Assembly (NCBI GenBank): GCA_963676345.2
Contig: CAXXTS010000001.1
Coordinates: 496,001 to 560,000, forward strand
Direction of reading: 5' to 3'
DNA from: G963665925 sp963676345
GTDB lineage: Bacteria > Bacillota > Clostridia > Peptostreptococcales > Acidaminobacteraceae
Length of the DNA stretch: 64,000 bases
Shown here: positions 45,260 to 54,391 of the stretch, piece by piece
How the letters are laid out: the number at the start of each line of letters is the position of its first letter
Numbering within the stretch: position 1 is the first letter of the stretch
Translations under genes and position numbers: made by a program
Notes under the pieces: model-generated
Databases searched by the model: none
Seen by the model: only the letters and a program-made list of their open reading frames with translations
Told to the model about the DNA's origin: nothing

Positions 45260-46882
45260 ATGCAAGCAGCGAATTATATCGTAAAATGTCTTGAAGACCA
45301 AGGCGTTGACACGATTTTTGGTTATCCGGGAGGCGCGGTATTACCGCTCTATGAAGCGCTCCGTAAGTCAACCACAGTTAAACACTATCTATCTAGTCAT
45401 GAGCAGTGCGTCGTACATTCAGCAAGTGGATATGCACGTGCCGAGGAGAAAGCAGGTGTCTGCATCGTCACATCAGGTCCTGGTGCAACAAATGCGCTCA
45501 CAGGTATTGCCACGGCCTACGCGGATTCAATACCTCTAGTCATAATTTCTGGACAGGTTCCTACTTACGCTATTGGAAAAGATGTATTTCAAGAAGCAGA
45601 TATTATTGGCGCTTCTGAACCTTTTACCAAACACAATTTTCTAATTCAAAATGCTAATGAACTACCAGAAGTCATGCGACGTGCTTTTCACATAGCACAG
45701 ACTGGCAGACCTGGTCCTGTTCTAATTGATATTCCTTCTGACATTCAGAAGAACATGATTTCAACCAGCGCCATGGATTTAGGAAAAATGGATATTCCAG
45801 GTTATAAACCTGTTAAAAATGGCCATCCAAAACAAGTTAAAAAAGCACTGCACATACTTCAGACAAGTCGAAAGCCTCTTATTGTTGCAGGAGGTGGGAT
45901 CATGCGTGCAAAGGCATGCAAGAGCCTGCTGGAATTTGTTGAAAAATCCTGTATTCCTGTTGTACATACCATGATGGGAAAAGGTGCACTTCCAGAGGAC
46001 AGTCCCTATTCTCTTGGTATGATTGGCGGACATGGACATACCCTTGCAAGACAGGCTATCAAAGAAGCTGACGCCATCATGATTATTGGTGCAAGAATTT
46101 CTAATCGCGCCGTTATCGGCCTAGATCTTGAGCATAAGGACAAGAGCCTGATTCATATTGATGTCGACCCTGCGGAGGTTGGGAAAAATTTGAACACACA
46201 CATCCCAGTTGTTGGTGATGCCGCACGTATTTTAGATACACTTGCTGACAAAATGGATCAGTGTACTGGTATCAAGTGGTTTGATTCACTCGAATGTGAA
46301 GACTTAAGCACCATCCAAAATGATCAATTTAATCCAGTCAATATTATGAAAATACTAGACCAAAATATATCTAATGATGCCATTATAACAACAGATGTTG
46401 GACAGCATCAAATCTGGACAGCTAGACACCTGCCTATTTACGGCGAGCGTCAATTCTACACATCTGGCGGTCTTGGCACAATGGGTTACGGACTCCCCTC
46501 TGCAATTGGCGCAGCCGTTGCAAAAGGCACAAACCATCAAGTGGTCTGTATCACAGGCGACGGCAGTGTCCAAATGACTCTGTCAGAGCTTGGAATAGCT
46601 AAGGGAACAGGGTGCCCCATTCTCTTTATCCTTCTAAACAATAGTCGTCTTGGCATGGTACGTGAACTTCAAGACAAGGCATATGGAAATGACGCCTACT
46701 TTGGCATTTATCTCAATAATAATCCCGACTTCTGTAAAATTGCAGATGCTTATGGATTAAAACAGTACAAAACAACTTCACTTGATGAATTTGAAGGCGC
46801 ACTTAAGGCTTACAATGAAAGTCCTGAAGCCACGCTGATTGAATGTATAATCGAACCTGAAATGAACACGATGTGGGGGTGA
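45260..46882 (+). CDS. ilvB: acetolactate synthase large subunit
   Basis: Thiamine-diphosphate enzyme (540 residues) for the first common step of valine, leucine and isoleucine synthesis. FGYPGGAVLPLYEAL, the catalytic Glu in SHEQCVVHSASGYARA, and the ThDP/metal motif GDGSVQMTLSELGIAKGTG followed by LNNSRLGMV are present. The ATG at 45260 lies ten bases after AGGAGG; two nearer ATG codons are in another frame. It forms an operon with ilvN. Confidence 0.95.
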   Translation: MQAANYIVKCLEDQGVDTIFGYPGGAVLPLYEALRKSTTVKHYLSSHEQCVVHSASGYARAEEKAGVCIVTSGPGATNALTGIATAYADSIPLVIISGQVPTYAIGKDVFQEADIIGASEPFTKHNFLIQNANELPEVMRRAFHIAQTGRPGPVLIDIPSDIQKNMISTSAMDLGKMDIPGYKPVKNGHPKQVKKALHILQTSRKPLIVAGGGIMRAKACKSLLEFVEKSCIPVVHTMMGKGALPEDSPYSLGMIGGHGHTLARQAIKEADAIMIIGARISNRAVIGLDLEHKDKSLIHIDVDPAEVGKNLNTHIPVVGDAARILDTLADKMDQCTGIKWFDSLECEDLSTIQNDQFNPVNIMKILDQNISNDAIITTDVGQHQIWTARHLPIYGERQFYTSGGLGTMGYGLPSAIGAAVAKGTNHQVVCITGDGSVQMTLSELGIAKGTGCPILFILLNNSRLGMVRELQDKAYGNDAYFGIYLNNNPDFCKIADAYGLKQYKTTSLDEFEGALKAYNESPEATLIECIIEPEMNTMWG

Positions 46883-46887
46883 ACACA

Positions 46888-47364
46888 ATGAGACAAAGGT
46901 ATTTATCGGTATTGGTTGAGAACCACTCAGGTGTTCTCTCCAGAATAGCTGGACTATTCGCCAGACGTGGGTATAATATTGACAGCTTATCGGTTGGCAC
47001 AACTGAAACACCTAATATTTCTAGAATGACTATTGGCGTTACGTGTGACGACAAACTGGTTGAGCAAATGATTAAGCAGCTCCACAAACTTATTCCAGTC
47101 CTAAAAGTCCACGAACTGAACCATACAAATGCTATGATGCATGAACTTGCTATCATAAAGGTTCGCGTGGGTATAAAAAAACGGCGCGAAGTGATGGATT
47201 TAGCTGAAATTTTTAAAGGCAATATTGTCGACGTGTCCGAGTCTACACTGACCCTTTCCATATTGGGATCACAAGACAAAATCGACGCTGCTGTTGCTCA
47301 CCTTAAGAGCTATGGCATTAAGGAAATGATTCGTACAGGGGCAACTGGCCTTCAGCGTGGATAA
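46888..47364 (+). CDS. ilvN: acetolactate synthase regulatory subunit
   Basis: Small subunit of 158 residues that gives valine feedback inhibition. The N-terminal ACT domain shows RYLSVLVENHSGVLSRIAGL, FARRGYNIDSLSVGTTE, and the C-terminal half the usual second domain. It starts five bases after the ilvB stop; GGGGG overlapping the ilvB end acts as ribosome site. Confidence 0.94.
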   Translation: MRQRYLSVLVENHSGVLSRIAGLFARRGYNIDSLSVGTTETPNISRMTIGVTCDDKLVEQMIKQLHKLIPVLKVHELNHTNAMMHELAIIKVRVGIKKRREVMDLAEIFKGNIVDVSESTLTLSILGSQDKIDAAVAHLKSYGIKEMIRTGATGLQRG

Positions 47365-47385
47365 TGCATCATACACAGGAATCTA

Positions 47386-47440
47386 AAAAAAGCGTAGTGC
47401 TTAATGTCTTGTATAAGACAACAGCACTACGCTTTTAATA
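47386..47440. terminator. bidirectional terminator between ilvN and acylphosphatase
   Basis: Fourteen-base perfect arms (47388-47401 and 47423-47436) with an inner GTCTT/AAGAC stem, A-rich on one side and T-rich on the other. Confidence 0.85.
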
Positions 47441-47442
47441 TT

Positions 47443-47721
47443 TTAATACAAAACCTTAAATTGTCGGGCTTCATTGTCTGTATGAACCTGAACCTCAGTT
47501 TTTACAACCTCCGTGACCCGTGCATATGGCGGGCCTTGGCGAATCAACTCGACAAACTGGTTGAGGGCAGGTTCGTCTGATGCAGCATAAATTTTAACAC
47601 TGCCATCCACTTCATTTCGAACCCAGCCTGACACACCAAGCCTTCCCGCTGCCTGTACTGCGAAATACCTGAATCCGACACCTTGCACCCTGCCGTATAC
47701 CTGTATTTGGACTGCTATCAT
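47443..47721 (-). CDS. acyP: acylphosphatase
   Basis: Small enzyme of 92 residues hydrolysing carboxyl-phosphate bonds. The phosphate-binding loop with its Arg is VYGRVQGVGFRYF, and the catalytic Asn is in SGWVRNEVDGSV. The length and order match the family. The ATG at 47721 follows GGAAGG by eight bases and restores the standard length; the longer frame runs into the upstream chemotaxis gene. Confidence 0.93.
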   Translation of the reverse strand: MIAVQIQVYGRVQGVGFRYFAVQAAGRLGVSGWVRNEVDGSVKIYAASDEPALNQFVELIRQGPPYARVTEVVKTEVQVHTDNEARQFKVLY

Positions 47722-47734
47722 ACCGCGCACCTTC

Positions 47735-49451
47735 CTAGACATGGAACTTCTGCATAATTGCATCTAATGATTCAATTGAATGGATGCTTTCATCAATAAT
47801 TTCCTTAACCTGCTGACTCTTGTCCATGACATCCCGTGACATGGAGAGTATGGTATCAACACCTTGCGCACCTTGTTCAGATGCCGACGCCACAGATGTG
47901 ATAGACTCTGATATGCTTTCCATTGACCCTGAAAGCTCTTCAGAAATTGCACTGAGTTCACCCATGATTTCGCTGAATGTGTCTGCATCCTGATTATACT
48001 GATCTCCAATGACACTGAGTTTTTCATAATCTCCTAGAACTTGACTTTCCATAAAATCTAAGATCTCTTTTGAATCTTTCACAAGTGTATTTACTGCCGT
48101 CTTGACACTATCTACAGTTTGCTGTATATTGGCCACCATGTCTTTTGACTGGTCTGCCAAACTGCCCACTTCATTGGCAACTACAGCAAATCCACGACCT
48201 GCATCACCCGCTCTGGCAGCTTCTATTGAAGCATTAAGCGCAAGCAGGTTGGTCTGTTCAGTAATGCTTAAAATTGAGCTGAGCAGCTCATCAATTTGCT
48301 GGACTGTAGTGGACTGCTCAATTGCATTTTCAAGCCTGTTTTTCATCTCTTCATAGATTTCAGATACCTTTTCGCTGGACTCATTTGCATCTTTTTTAAG
48401 GGTAATTGCACGTTCATTTACATCACCAGCACGCAAGGCACCTTCTGTTGCCTTTTCTGCGACTTGGTCTATGGCTTGCTTGATTTCCTGAATGGTCATA
48501 CTGACATGGCTGGCAGCGCCGCTCATTTCGTTCATCTTCCGGGCAATTTCTTCGGATGATATAACCGTACTGTCTGTTCTTGAGCTCAGCTGTGTTATGT
48601 CTTGATCCATGTTGACAGCCCCTTCAGTCAGACGTGTTGAGATGGAACGCATATTTTCAAGCAGATTTCTAAGGCCACTAGAAACCTTGTTAAAGGCACT
48701 TGCAATTTCACCGAGTTCGTCCGTCTGCATCACATCTATTTCATTTCTAAAGTCCAACTGACTGTATTCATCTGTACGATCAATAATATGCTTCAAAGTC
48801 TTATTTAGCGGAGCCACAATCATAAATACTAAAATTATTGAAACCACAATAATAATAGCTGAAATGATGACAACTTGCATATAAATAGACTTTTGAAGCG
48901 CTCTCAAGTCATCAATATATATGCCTGTACCCACTGTTATTTGCCAAGGATCAAAGCCTTTAAGAAACGAAAGTTTTGGCTGCGGATCTTCACTTCCCGG
49001 TTTTGGCCACCAATACTCAACGGTGCCCTCACCATTTTCAGCTACAATATCAATCATTTCCTGAAAGAAATATTTACCGTCTTCATCTTGAAGTCCCGTC
49101 ACATCCTGTCCATTAAGGTTATCTGCAATAGGATGCATTTTCATAATCCCATCATACCCATGCACCCAGTAATATTCCACTTCATTGTAGCGCATTGAGC
49201 CAATCAGGTTAAAGGACCTCATCCATCGCCTCCTGCTCCTTCATTTCTCCACTTTGTACTTTTTCATAGTAGTAACCCAGCTGAGTATATGGAACATCTA
49301 CCAAATCACTCAGTTTTGAAACGGTTCTCTCTTCAATAATGCCATTAATTGTTGGAATAATGTATGCCATAATCAAAATCGAAAATACTGCAATGATAAA
49401 TACTGCCAACAAAAGAATTTTATTACGCATTTTTATGTTTTTCAGGCTCAT
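47735..49451 (-). CDS. methyl-accepting chemotaxis protein interrupted by a +1 frame change
   Basis: Chemoreceptor read in two frames. Frame one (49451-49209, 80 codons) holds the membrane helix (about residues 11-32) and the start of a single-Cache sensor domain, ending EAMDEVL then stop. Frame two continues without loss as NLIGSMRYNEVEYYWVHGYDG and goes on through the Cache domain, a second membrane helix, HAMP and the signalling tip (NLLALNASIEAARAGDAGRG). The junction is CTT T AAC at 49214-49208: skipping T49211 joins the frames exactly. Either a one-base insertion inactivated the gene or the ribosome shifts +1. GAGG lies two bases upstream of the CTT. AAGGAG precedes the first ATG. Confidence 0.88.
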
Positions 49452-49644
49452 AACCGCACTCCTTTCAGCCAGCGAAAATATTTCTATATTATAATTGCAC
49501 TGCCTTTGGTAATTATATACCCTTACTGTACAGCTTTAACCCAAGACTGCTTTGCCCTTTGTATTTAAGCGACTTTGTTTCCCTTGTTTCATCGTTCATT
49601 TTATTCAATTACAAATTGGATTAGGAGCACTTTTCACTTTCTAC

Positions 49645-49711
49645 CAAAACACCTTCAAAAGAAAAGCCCCTACCGCTCAAAGCGGTAGAGGCCATTTTTG
49701 AAGGTGTTTTG
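49645..49711 (-). terminator. nested inverted repeat, terminator of the aro operon
   Basis: Outer arms of 16 bases (49645-49660 and 49696-49711) are perfectly complementary. Inside is GCC-C-CTACCGCT paired with AGCGGTAG-A-GGC around a three-base loop, followed on the minus strand by TTTTCTTTT. The inner hairpin is a normal terminator for pheA. The rest of 49452-49768 shows nothing else. Confidence 0.75.
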
Positions 49712-49768
49712 TAATCAGCATCCGTTCATTTTTCACATATTAATTTATTAAAGCATACTTTTTTGCTT

Positions 49769-50590
49769 CTAAATTAAGTCGGCCTTGTACTGACCTACTA
49801 TGCGAAAATCTTCCGTCATTTTTCTCAGTTTTTTAACCATGACCGTTGTTCTTAGATCTTCTAAGTTTCCTTCTATGTCTAAGTAGAAGCGGTATGCCCA
49901 GTTTGCATTCGGTATAGGTCGTGATTCAATATGTGCGAGATTATAACCACCTATTGCAATCAAAGACAAGAGATTTGCCAAGGTTCCCGGCTCATGCTTC
50001 AAAACAAAGCTAAGTGATATTTTATCAGATTCTGTTTCGATTTTCGCCCAATCTGATAGAACAAGGAATCTCGTTGCATTGCCTACTTTATCTTGCATGC
50101 CTTCACAAATAATATCAAGACCGTATGTTTTTGCTGCATATTTACTACCAAGGGCAGCTTGCTTTAGACACTGCTTCTCGTTGACTATGCGTGCACCATT
50201 CGCTGTGGTCGCAGTTACAACACGATCTGTTTCAGGTAACTTTTTCAAACTTTCATAACACTGTTTAAATGCCTGCGGATGTGAATATATACACTCAATC
50301 TTGTCTGGATTTGCATCTGGAAGTGCCAACAGATGATGTTCAATATAGAGCTTCTTCTCTCCTGTGATCATTAAATCGTAGTTTTGAATGAGATCGAAGA
50401 CCTCGCCGATTGATCCAGTTGAAGAGTTTTCAATTGGCAAGACTGCATGCTCCACCCTTTTTTCCTTAAGGGCAAGACAGACCTCTTCAAAGGTACCTAA
50501 GCCAATTCCATCATATTTATTTCCAAAAAACAAGCGTCCTGCTTCATCACTGAATGCACCTTCTATCCCTGGATAACCGACTTTTTTCAT
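49769..50590 (-). CDS. pheA: prephenate dehydratase
   Basis: Converts prephenate to phenylpyruvate. At 273 residues it has the dehydratase domain (GYPGIEGAFSDEA, the catalytic GNATRFLVL) and a C-terminal ACT domain with the ESRP phenylalanine-binding motif (LAHIESRPIP). There is no chorismate mutase domain here; that activity is fused to AroA upstream. An ATG at 50596 is equally possible as start. Last gene of the aro operon. Confidence 0.94.
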   Translation of the reverse strand: MKKVGYPGIEGAFSDEAGRLFFGNKYDGIGLGTFEEVCLALKEKRVEHAVLPIENSSTGSIGEVFDLIQNYDLMITGEKKLYIEHHLLALPDANPDKIECIYSHPQAFKQCYESLKKLPETDRVVTATTANGARIVNEKQCLKQAALGSKYAAKTYGLDIICEGMQDKVGNATRFLVLSDWAKIETESDKISLSFVLKHEPGTLANLLSLIAIGGYNLAHIESRPIPNANWAYRFYLDIEGNLEDLRTTVMVKKLRKMTEDFRIVGQYKADLI

Positions 50591-50630
50591 AATCATGCCC
50601 TCACTTCCATTTACCATTCTCATTTATACA

Positions 50631-52193
50631 TTAGTTTTTCTCTATACGTTCAGCCTGTTTCTTCCGGCTTTCTGATAAAATTCTTTCGTATATTGATTCA
50701 ATAACATCTCCGTCTGATTCCTTGGCGTGTGCTTTTAATCGCTCTAATAATTCTTCTTCACGCTTTGCATCAAGAACCTTAATGCCATTTTCCTGCTTCA
50801 CTTCAGCGATTTCTGCAATCACCTCAAAGCGCTTTTCAAGAAGCTCCACTATGGCCTGATCAATTGTCGTGATTTCAGCTCTCAGGGCCACAAGTGGATC
50901 ATTGAACACCTCAGCGTAGCCGCCGAGCAAGCGTACATCGCTAAAAAACTGTGGATAAGACTTCTTAACAGCTTCAGCACCATCAATTCTAATGCTACCA
51001 AATGTCTTTATGCCTGCAACAGTGAGTGCCATAACAATACGATGATCGTTCCAACCTTCAACCTTTGCGCCCATAAGTGTTTTCACACCATCTATAATCA
51101 GTCCATCTGGTGTTTCATTAATGTGTGCACCCAGTTTTTTCAGTTCACTCGTCATAGCCGCCAGTCTGTCTGATTCCTTGATTCTAAGACGCTCTGCATT
51201 AATGACTGTCGTTCTGCCTTTTGCCAGCGCTCCCAAAACAGATACCGCCGGGCCTAAGTCTGGGCAATCTTTTAAGTCAATAACCGCACCTTTTAGTTCA
51301 CTTGGATAAACAACCAAGTCGTCGCCTTGCCACTCAATTACGCCACCCATGCTGCGTGCAATTTCAATCATCGCTTTATCGCCCTGCTTGGAGTCTTTTG
51401 AAAGGTTTTTAAGCACCAATGGTTCATCCCCTAGGAGTCCTGCTGCTATGAAGAATCCCGCTTGAGAAAAATCGCCTTCAACTTCGTAATCACATGCTTT
51501 ATATTTTTGATTTCCTTTGATGCTGAATCCGCTTTGCGTCTTTTCAACTTTTACACCAAATGCTTCAAGCACATCCAGCGTCAAATCCACATAACTTGCC
51601 GATTCCAGCTCTCCTTCGATTTCAACACTTGAGTCTCCATCAATAACTGGAAGGGCCATAATCAGTCCTGTAATAAACTGAGAGCTTATATCTCCAGGAA
51701 TAGTGTAAGTGCCATTTTCAAGTACACCATCTACCTGCAGTGGCAGTCTGCCGCTGTATTCATATGCAAGACCTGTCTGATCGAACATGTCGATGTAAGG
51801 CGTAATTGGTCTTTCAACAAGTCGGCCTGAACCTTCAAAAGTACGCTTTCCTTCTGTTACCATTGCTACAGGAATCATAAACCGAAGTGTAGAACCTGAT
51901 TCTCTTGATTTAAGAATCGATTCGTTATTCCACCTGGCACCACAACCTTCTAAGGCGATATCGAGTGCCATATTGGCCTTTGAACTTTTCTCCACCTGAC
52001 TTTCAACACCAAGTGCCAAAAGACAGTCTAAAGTTGCTTCTATGTCGTCTGCATCAAGCGCTGTATGAACCTTGCATGGCGATTCAGAAAGCCCCGCTGC
52101 AATAATAGCTCTATGACTAATACTCTTTGAAGGGGGTATAGCAATTTCTCCTCTAAATGGCTTTCCGCCTGTTATGATCTCCACTTTCTTCAT
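50631..52193 (-). CDS. aroA: EPSP synthase with C-terminal chorismate mutase domain
   Basis: Fusion enzyme of 520 residues. Residues 1-429 are 5-enolpyruvylshikimate-3-phosphate synthase: PPSKSISHRAIIAAGL, SGSTLRFMIPVAM, DISSQFITGLIMALP and ADERLRIKESDRLAAM-type segment (NAERLRIKESDRLAAM here). Residues 430-520 are an AroQ-type chorismate mutase: LRAEITTIDQAIVELLEKR then DAKREEELLERLKAHA. Chorismate mutase is often found fused to DAHP synthase, prephenate dehydrogenase or dehydratase; fusion to EPSP synthase is much less usual. The start overlaps the end of tyrA by about 41 bases, with GGGAGG close before the ATG. Confidence 0.92.
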   Translation of the reverse strand: MKKVEIITGGKPFRGEIAIPPSKSISHRAIIAAGLSESPCKVHTALDADDIEATLDCLLALGVESQVEKSSKANMALDIALEGCGARWNNESILKSRESGSTLRFMIPVAMVTEGKRTFEGSGRLVERPITPYIDMFDQTGLAYEYSGRLPLQVDGVLENGTYTIPGDISSQFITGLIMALPVIDGDSSVEIEGELESASYVDLTLDVLEAFGVKVEKTQSGFSIKGNQKYKACDYEVEGDFSQAGFFIAAGLLGDEPLVLKNLSKDSKQGDKAMIEIARSMGGVIEWQGDDLVVYPSELKGAVIDLKDCPDLGPAVSVLGALAKGRTTVINAERLRIKESDRLAAMTSELKKLGAHINETPDGLIIDGVKTLMGAKVEGWNDHRIVMALTVAGIKTFGSIRIDGAEAVKKSYPQFFSDVRLLGGYAEVFNDPLVALRAEITTIDQAIVELLEKRFEVIAEIAEVKQENGIKVLDAKREEELLERLKAHAKESDGDVIESIYERILSESRKKQAERIEKN

Positions 52194-53043
52194 TTCCTCC
52201 CAATCGTTTATCTCTTGTTGTCTCAAGGAACTTGTAAATACCATCACTGTCCTCTTTGTCTATCATGCCAATCACCTTATGCAGTTCTCCGTGGAGCCTG
52301 TCTAGCGATGCAAGTAGTTCTTTCTTATTTGTAAGCAAGATGTCCGTCCACATTACAGGATCGGACCCTGCAATACGCGTTGTGTCTTGATATCCGCCAC
52401 CTGTTTCATTTATGGAAATATCATCATCCAGTATGCTGACGAGCATCGATGCCGCAATATGGGGCACGTGGCTTGAAACGGACACGATACGATCATGCTC
52501 TTTGAAATCGATACATTTAACAACGCCGCCGATTGCTTCTACAATTTTAGCAATTGGTGCTATCCACTGTGGGTTTTCACTTGTCAGATAAAAGGCAGCA
52601 TTTTCGAATAGTTTTGCAGAACCATTGATACATCCGCATTTTTCACTGCCTGCCATTGGGTGCCCACCTACAAACTTAACTGTATGAGGCATCTGATCAA
52701 CCAGTTTATGCGGATGTGTCTTGACACTCCCCAAATCTGTTAACCAGGTCTTCTCCCAAACCTGTACAGGAATCTCTTTCAAAATGGCTTCATAGGTTCG
52801 AACAGGTGTGGCTAAAACAATCAAGTCAGACACCTGAGCCAGTTCTATAAGTGAACTAGCAGCTTTATCAATACATCCAACCGCTAAGGCATTTGAGAGT
52901 TCAGTCGGGTTTTGATCAAACCCGACTACTTCAACAGTTTCAATATTTTCTCTTATTGCTTTCCCGTAAGAGCCGCCAATTAGACCAGTACCCACAATTC
53001 CTATAGTCTGAAACGACGTGCTAAAGTCAATTTCTTCAAGCAT
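52153..53043 (-). CDS. tyrA: prephenate dehydrogenase
   Basis: Oxidises prephenate to 4-hydroxyphenylpyruvate for tyrosine. It has 296 residues, with the NAD-binding GIVGTGLIGGSYGKAI at the start, LTDLGSVKTHPHKLVDQM, FVGGHPMAGSEKCG and the DRIVSVSSHVPHIAA segment carrying the catalytic His. It starts one base after aroF. There is no ACT domain, so feedback is likely exerted elsewhere or by the leader. Confidence 0.94.
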   Translation of the reverse strand: MLEEIDFSTSFQTIGIVGTGLIGGSYGKAIRENIETVEVVGFDQNPTELSNALAVGCIDKAASSLIELAQVSDLIVLATPVRTYEAILKEIPVQVWEKTWLTDLGSVKTHPHKLVDQMPHTVKFVGGHPMAGSEKCGCINGSAKLFENAAFYLTSENPQWIAPIAKIVEAIGGVVKCIDFKEHDRIVSVSSHVPHIAASMLVSILDDDISINETGGGYQDTTRIAGSDPVMWTDILLTNKKELLASLDRLHGELHKVIGMIDKEDSDGIYKFLETTRDKRLGGNEESGDHNRRKAI

Positions 53044-53044
53044 T

Positions 53045-53866
53045 TTAAATCACCTCATGAATCTTTCTAAGCGCCTTCGCAAGTTCTGCAAATTCTTCTG
53101 GTCTCAGAGACTGAGGCCCATCACAAAGTGCATTATCTGGATCATTGTGCACTTCAATCATTAAGCCATCAGCACCTGCTGCTACTGCTGCTTTTGCCAT
53201 TGCTGGCACCATTTCTCTTCTACCAGTAGCATGACTTGGATCAATAATAACCGGTAAATGACTGAGTGTCTTCACTGCAACAATTGCAGAAAGATCAAGT
53301 GTATTTCTAGTGTAATTTTCAAATGTACGAATGCCTCTTTCGCAAAGAATCACATCTTCGTTGCCTTCTGCCATAATGTATTCTGCTGCATTTAACCATT
53401 CATCGATTGTTGCAGAGAGTCCACGTTTTAAAAGGACTGGTTTACTGGATTTCCCAGCTCGCTTTAGCAAGTGGAAGTTTTGCATGTTGCGTGCACCTAT
53501 TTGAATAATGTCTGCTGACTGCTCCACAACATCAAAGTCCTCTGTACTCATGACTTCAGTAATAACTGGTATGCCTGAGTGCTTTCCAGCTTTTTTAAGA
53601 AGCTTTAGACCGTCGCCACCAAGGCCCTGAAAACTGTATGGTGATGTTCTTGGTTTAAACGCACCACCTCGCAGAACTTGTCCGCCTGCGTCTTTTACTG
53701 AATCTGCTACACTCATTACCTGGTCTAGCGATTCAATACTACATGGTCCTCCAATGAGTGTCAGCGTGCCACCGCCGATTGTATGATTGCCTATCTTAAT
53801 AATCGTATCTTCATTTTTGTGTGCCCTGCTTGTAAGCGGGTGTACAGGTTGTATATCTAGTGCCAT
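53045..53866 (-). CDS. aroF: 3-deoxy-7-phosphoheptulonate synthase (DAHP synthase, type I-beta)
   Basis: First enzyme of the shikimate pathway, condensing PEP with erythrose-4-phosphate. It has 273 residues and the AroF/KdsA-like core: LIGGPCSIESLDQVM, GGAFKPRTSPYSFQGLG, IPVITEVMSTEDFD, RNMQNFHLLKRAGKSSKP and PVIIDPSHATGRRE. It has no fused mutase or ACT domain. First gene of aroF-tyrA-aroA-pheA, behind an attenuator leader. Confidence 0.96.
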   Translation of the reverse strand: MALDIQPVHPLTSRAHKNEDTIIKIGNHTIGGGTLTLIGGPCSIESLDQVMSVADSVKDAGGQVLRGGAFKPRTSPYSFQGLGGDGLKLLKKAGKHSGIPVITEVMSTEDFDVVEQSADIIQIGARNMQNFHLLKRAGKSSKPVLLKRGLSATIDEWLNAAEYIMAEGNEDVILCERGIRTFENYTRNTLDLSAIVAVKTLSHLPVIIDPSHATGRREMVPAMAKAAVAAGADGLMIEVHNDPDNALCDGPQSLRPEEFAELAKALRKIHEVI

Positions 53867-53976
53867 GACCCTTCCTCCTATTTTGAGTTTCTATTTATAC
53901 GTTTCGTTTACACTCTTTTTTTTATTTATCTCTATCTGTTTCATATTGTCGTTCTGGGAATTTTTGCATAATGGCT

Positions 53977-54007
53977 ATAAAAAAAAGGAGTTCCAATAGG
54001 AACTCCT
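53977..54007 (-). terminator. attenuator terminator of the aro operon leader
   Basis: Nine-bp stem AGGAGTTCC (54007-53999, read on the minus strand) with GGAACTCCT-type arm (53994-53986), loop TATT, then eight T residues. It lies between the leader ORF and aroF, so transcription must pass it to express the operon. Confidence 0.85.
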
Positions 54008-54028
54008 CTGCGCGCTCTTTTATATCCA

Positions 54029-54175
54029 CTAGCAGATTATCGCTTTTTCCCTGTTGGTTTCATATGTGCTCTGAAGTTTTGTGTATGCGAAATAACCAGC
54101 GCTAAAAAAGTAAAAGCCCCAGCTAAAGAAATAAAAATATTCAAATGTCGCATTCAACAATTCACGAGTCAACAT
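54029..54175 (-). CDS. 48-residue aromatic-rich leader peptide of the aro operon
   Basis: Short ORF between a strong promoter and the attenuator terminator. Residues 11-24 read TFEYFYFFSWGFYFF (from residue 10), and SAGYFAYT follows. Of residues 11-31, eight are Phe, five Tyr and one Trp. The tail (KLQSTYETNREKAIIC) is ordinary. GGTGAT lies five to six bases before the ATG. The stop at 54029 is 21 bases before the terminator. The product would be of no use as such; ribosome stalling at aromatic codons when charged tRNA is short would affect folding of the terminator. A small membrane protein is the alternative reading, but the place argues against it. Confidence 0.82.
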   Translation of the reverse strand: MLTRELLNATFEYFYFFSWGFYFFSAGYFAYTKLQSTYETNREKAIIC

Positions 54176-54260
54176 AGAAATCACCATTTTCCTAAAATCA
54201 CTTGTTTAAATCTACCACTTTGTTACGAAATATACTTATTATTTCGTGTTGTTAATAGGG

Positions 54261-54290
54261 ATTATACTGAATTATCAGATAGCCTGTCAA
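54261..54290 (-). promoter_or_regulatory. promoter of the aro operon leader
   Basis: Minus-strand TTGACA (54290-54285), 18-base spacer and TATAAT (54266-54261), both boxes perfect. The leader RNA would be about 245 bases to the terminator. Confidence 0.8.
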
Positions 54291-54391
54291 CGCCTTTTTC
54301 AAAAAAAGTCTTATAAATATGATAGTAAGTGTATATTTTAGCACACTTCAATTTTTTTAAGTACACAGTTTTTTGAATGCTTTGACACAGA

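Noticed and set aside
46803..47279. A 158-codon minus-strand ORF opposite ilvB-ilvN
   Set aside because: Lies wholly antisense to well-supported genes and has no family features or ribosome site.
53867..54290. T-box on the aro operon
   Set aside because: No GGTACCGCGG core; the leader ORF and terminator explain the region better.
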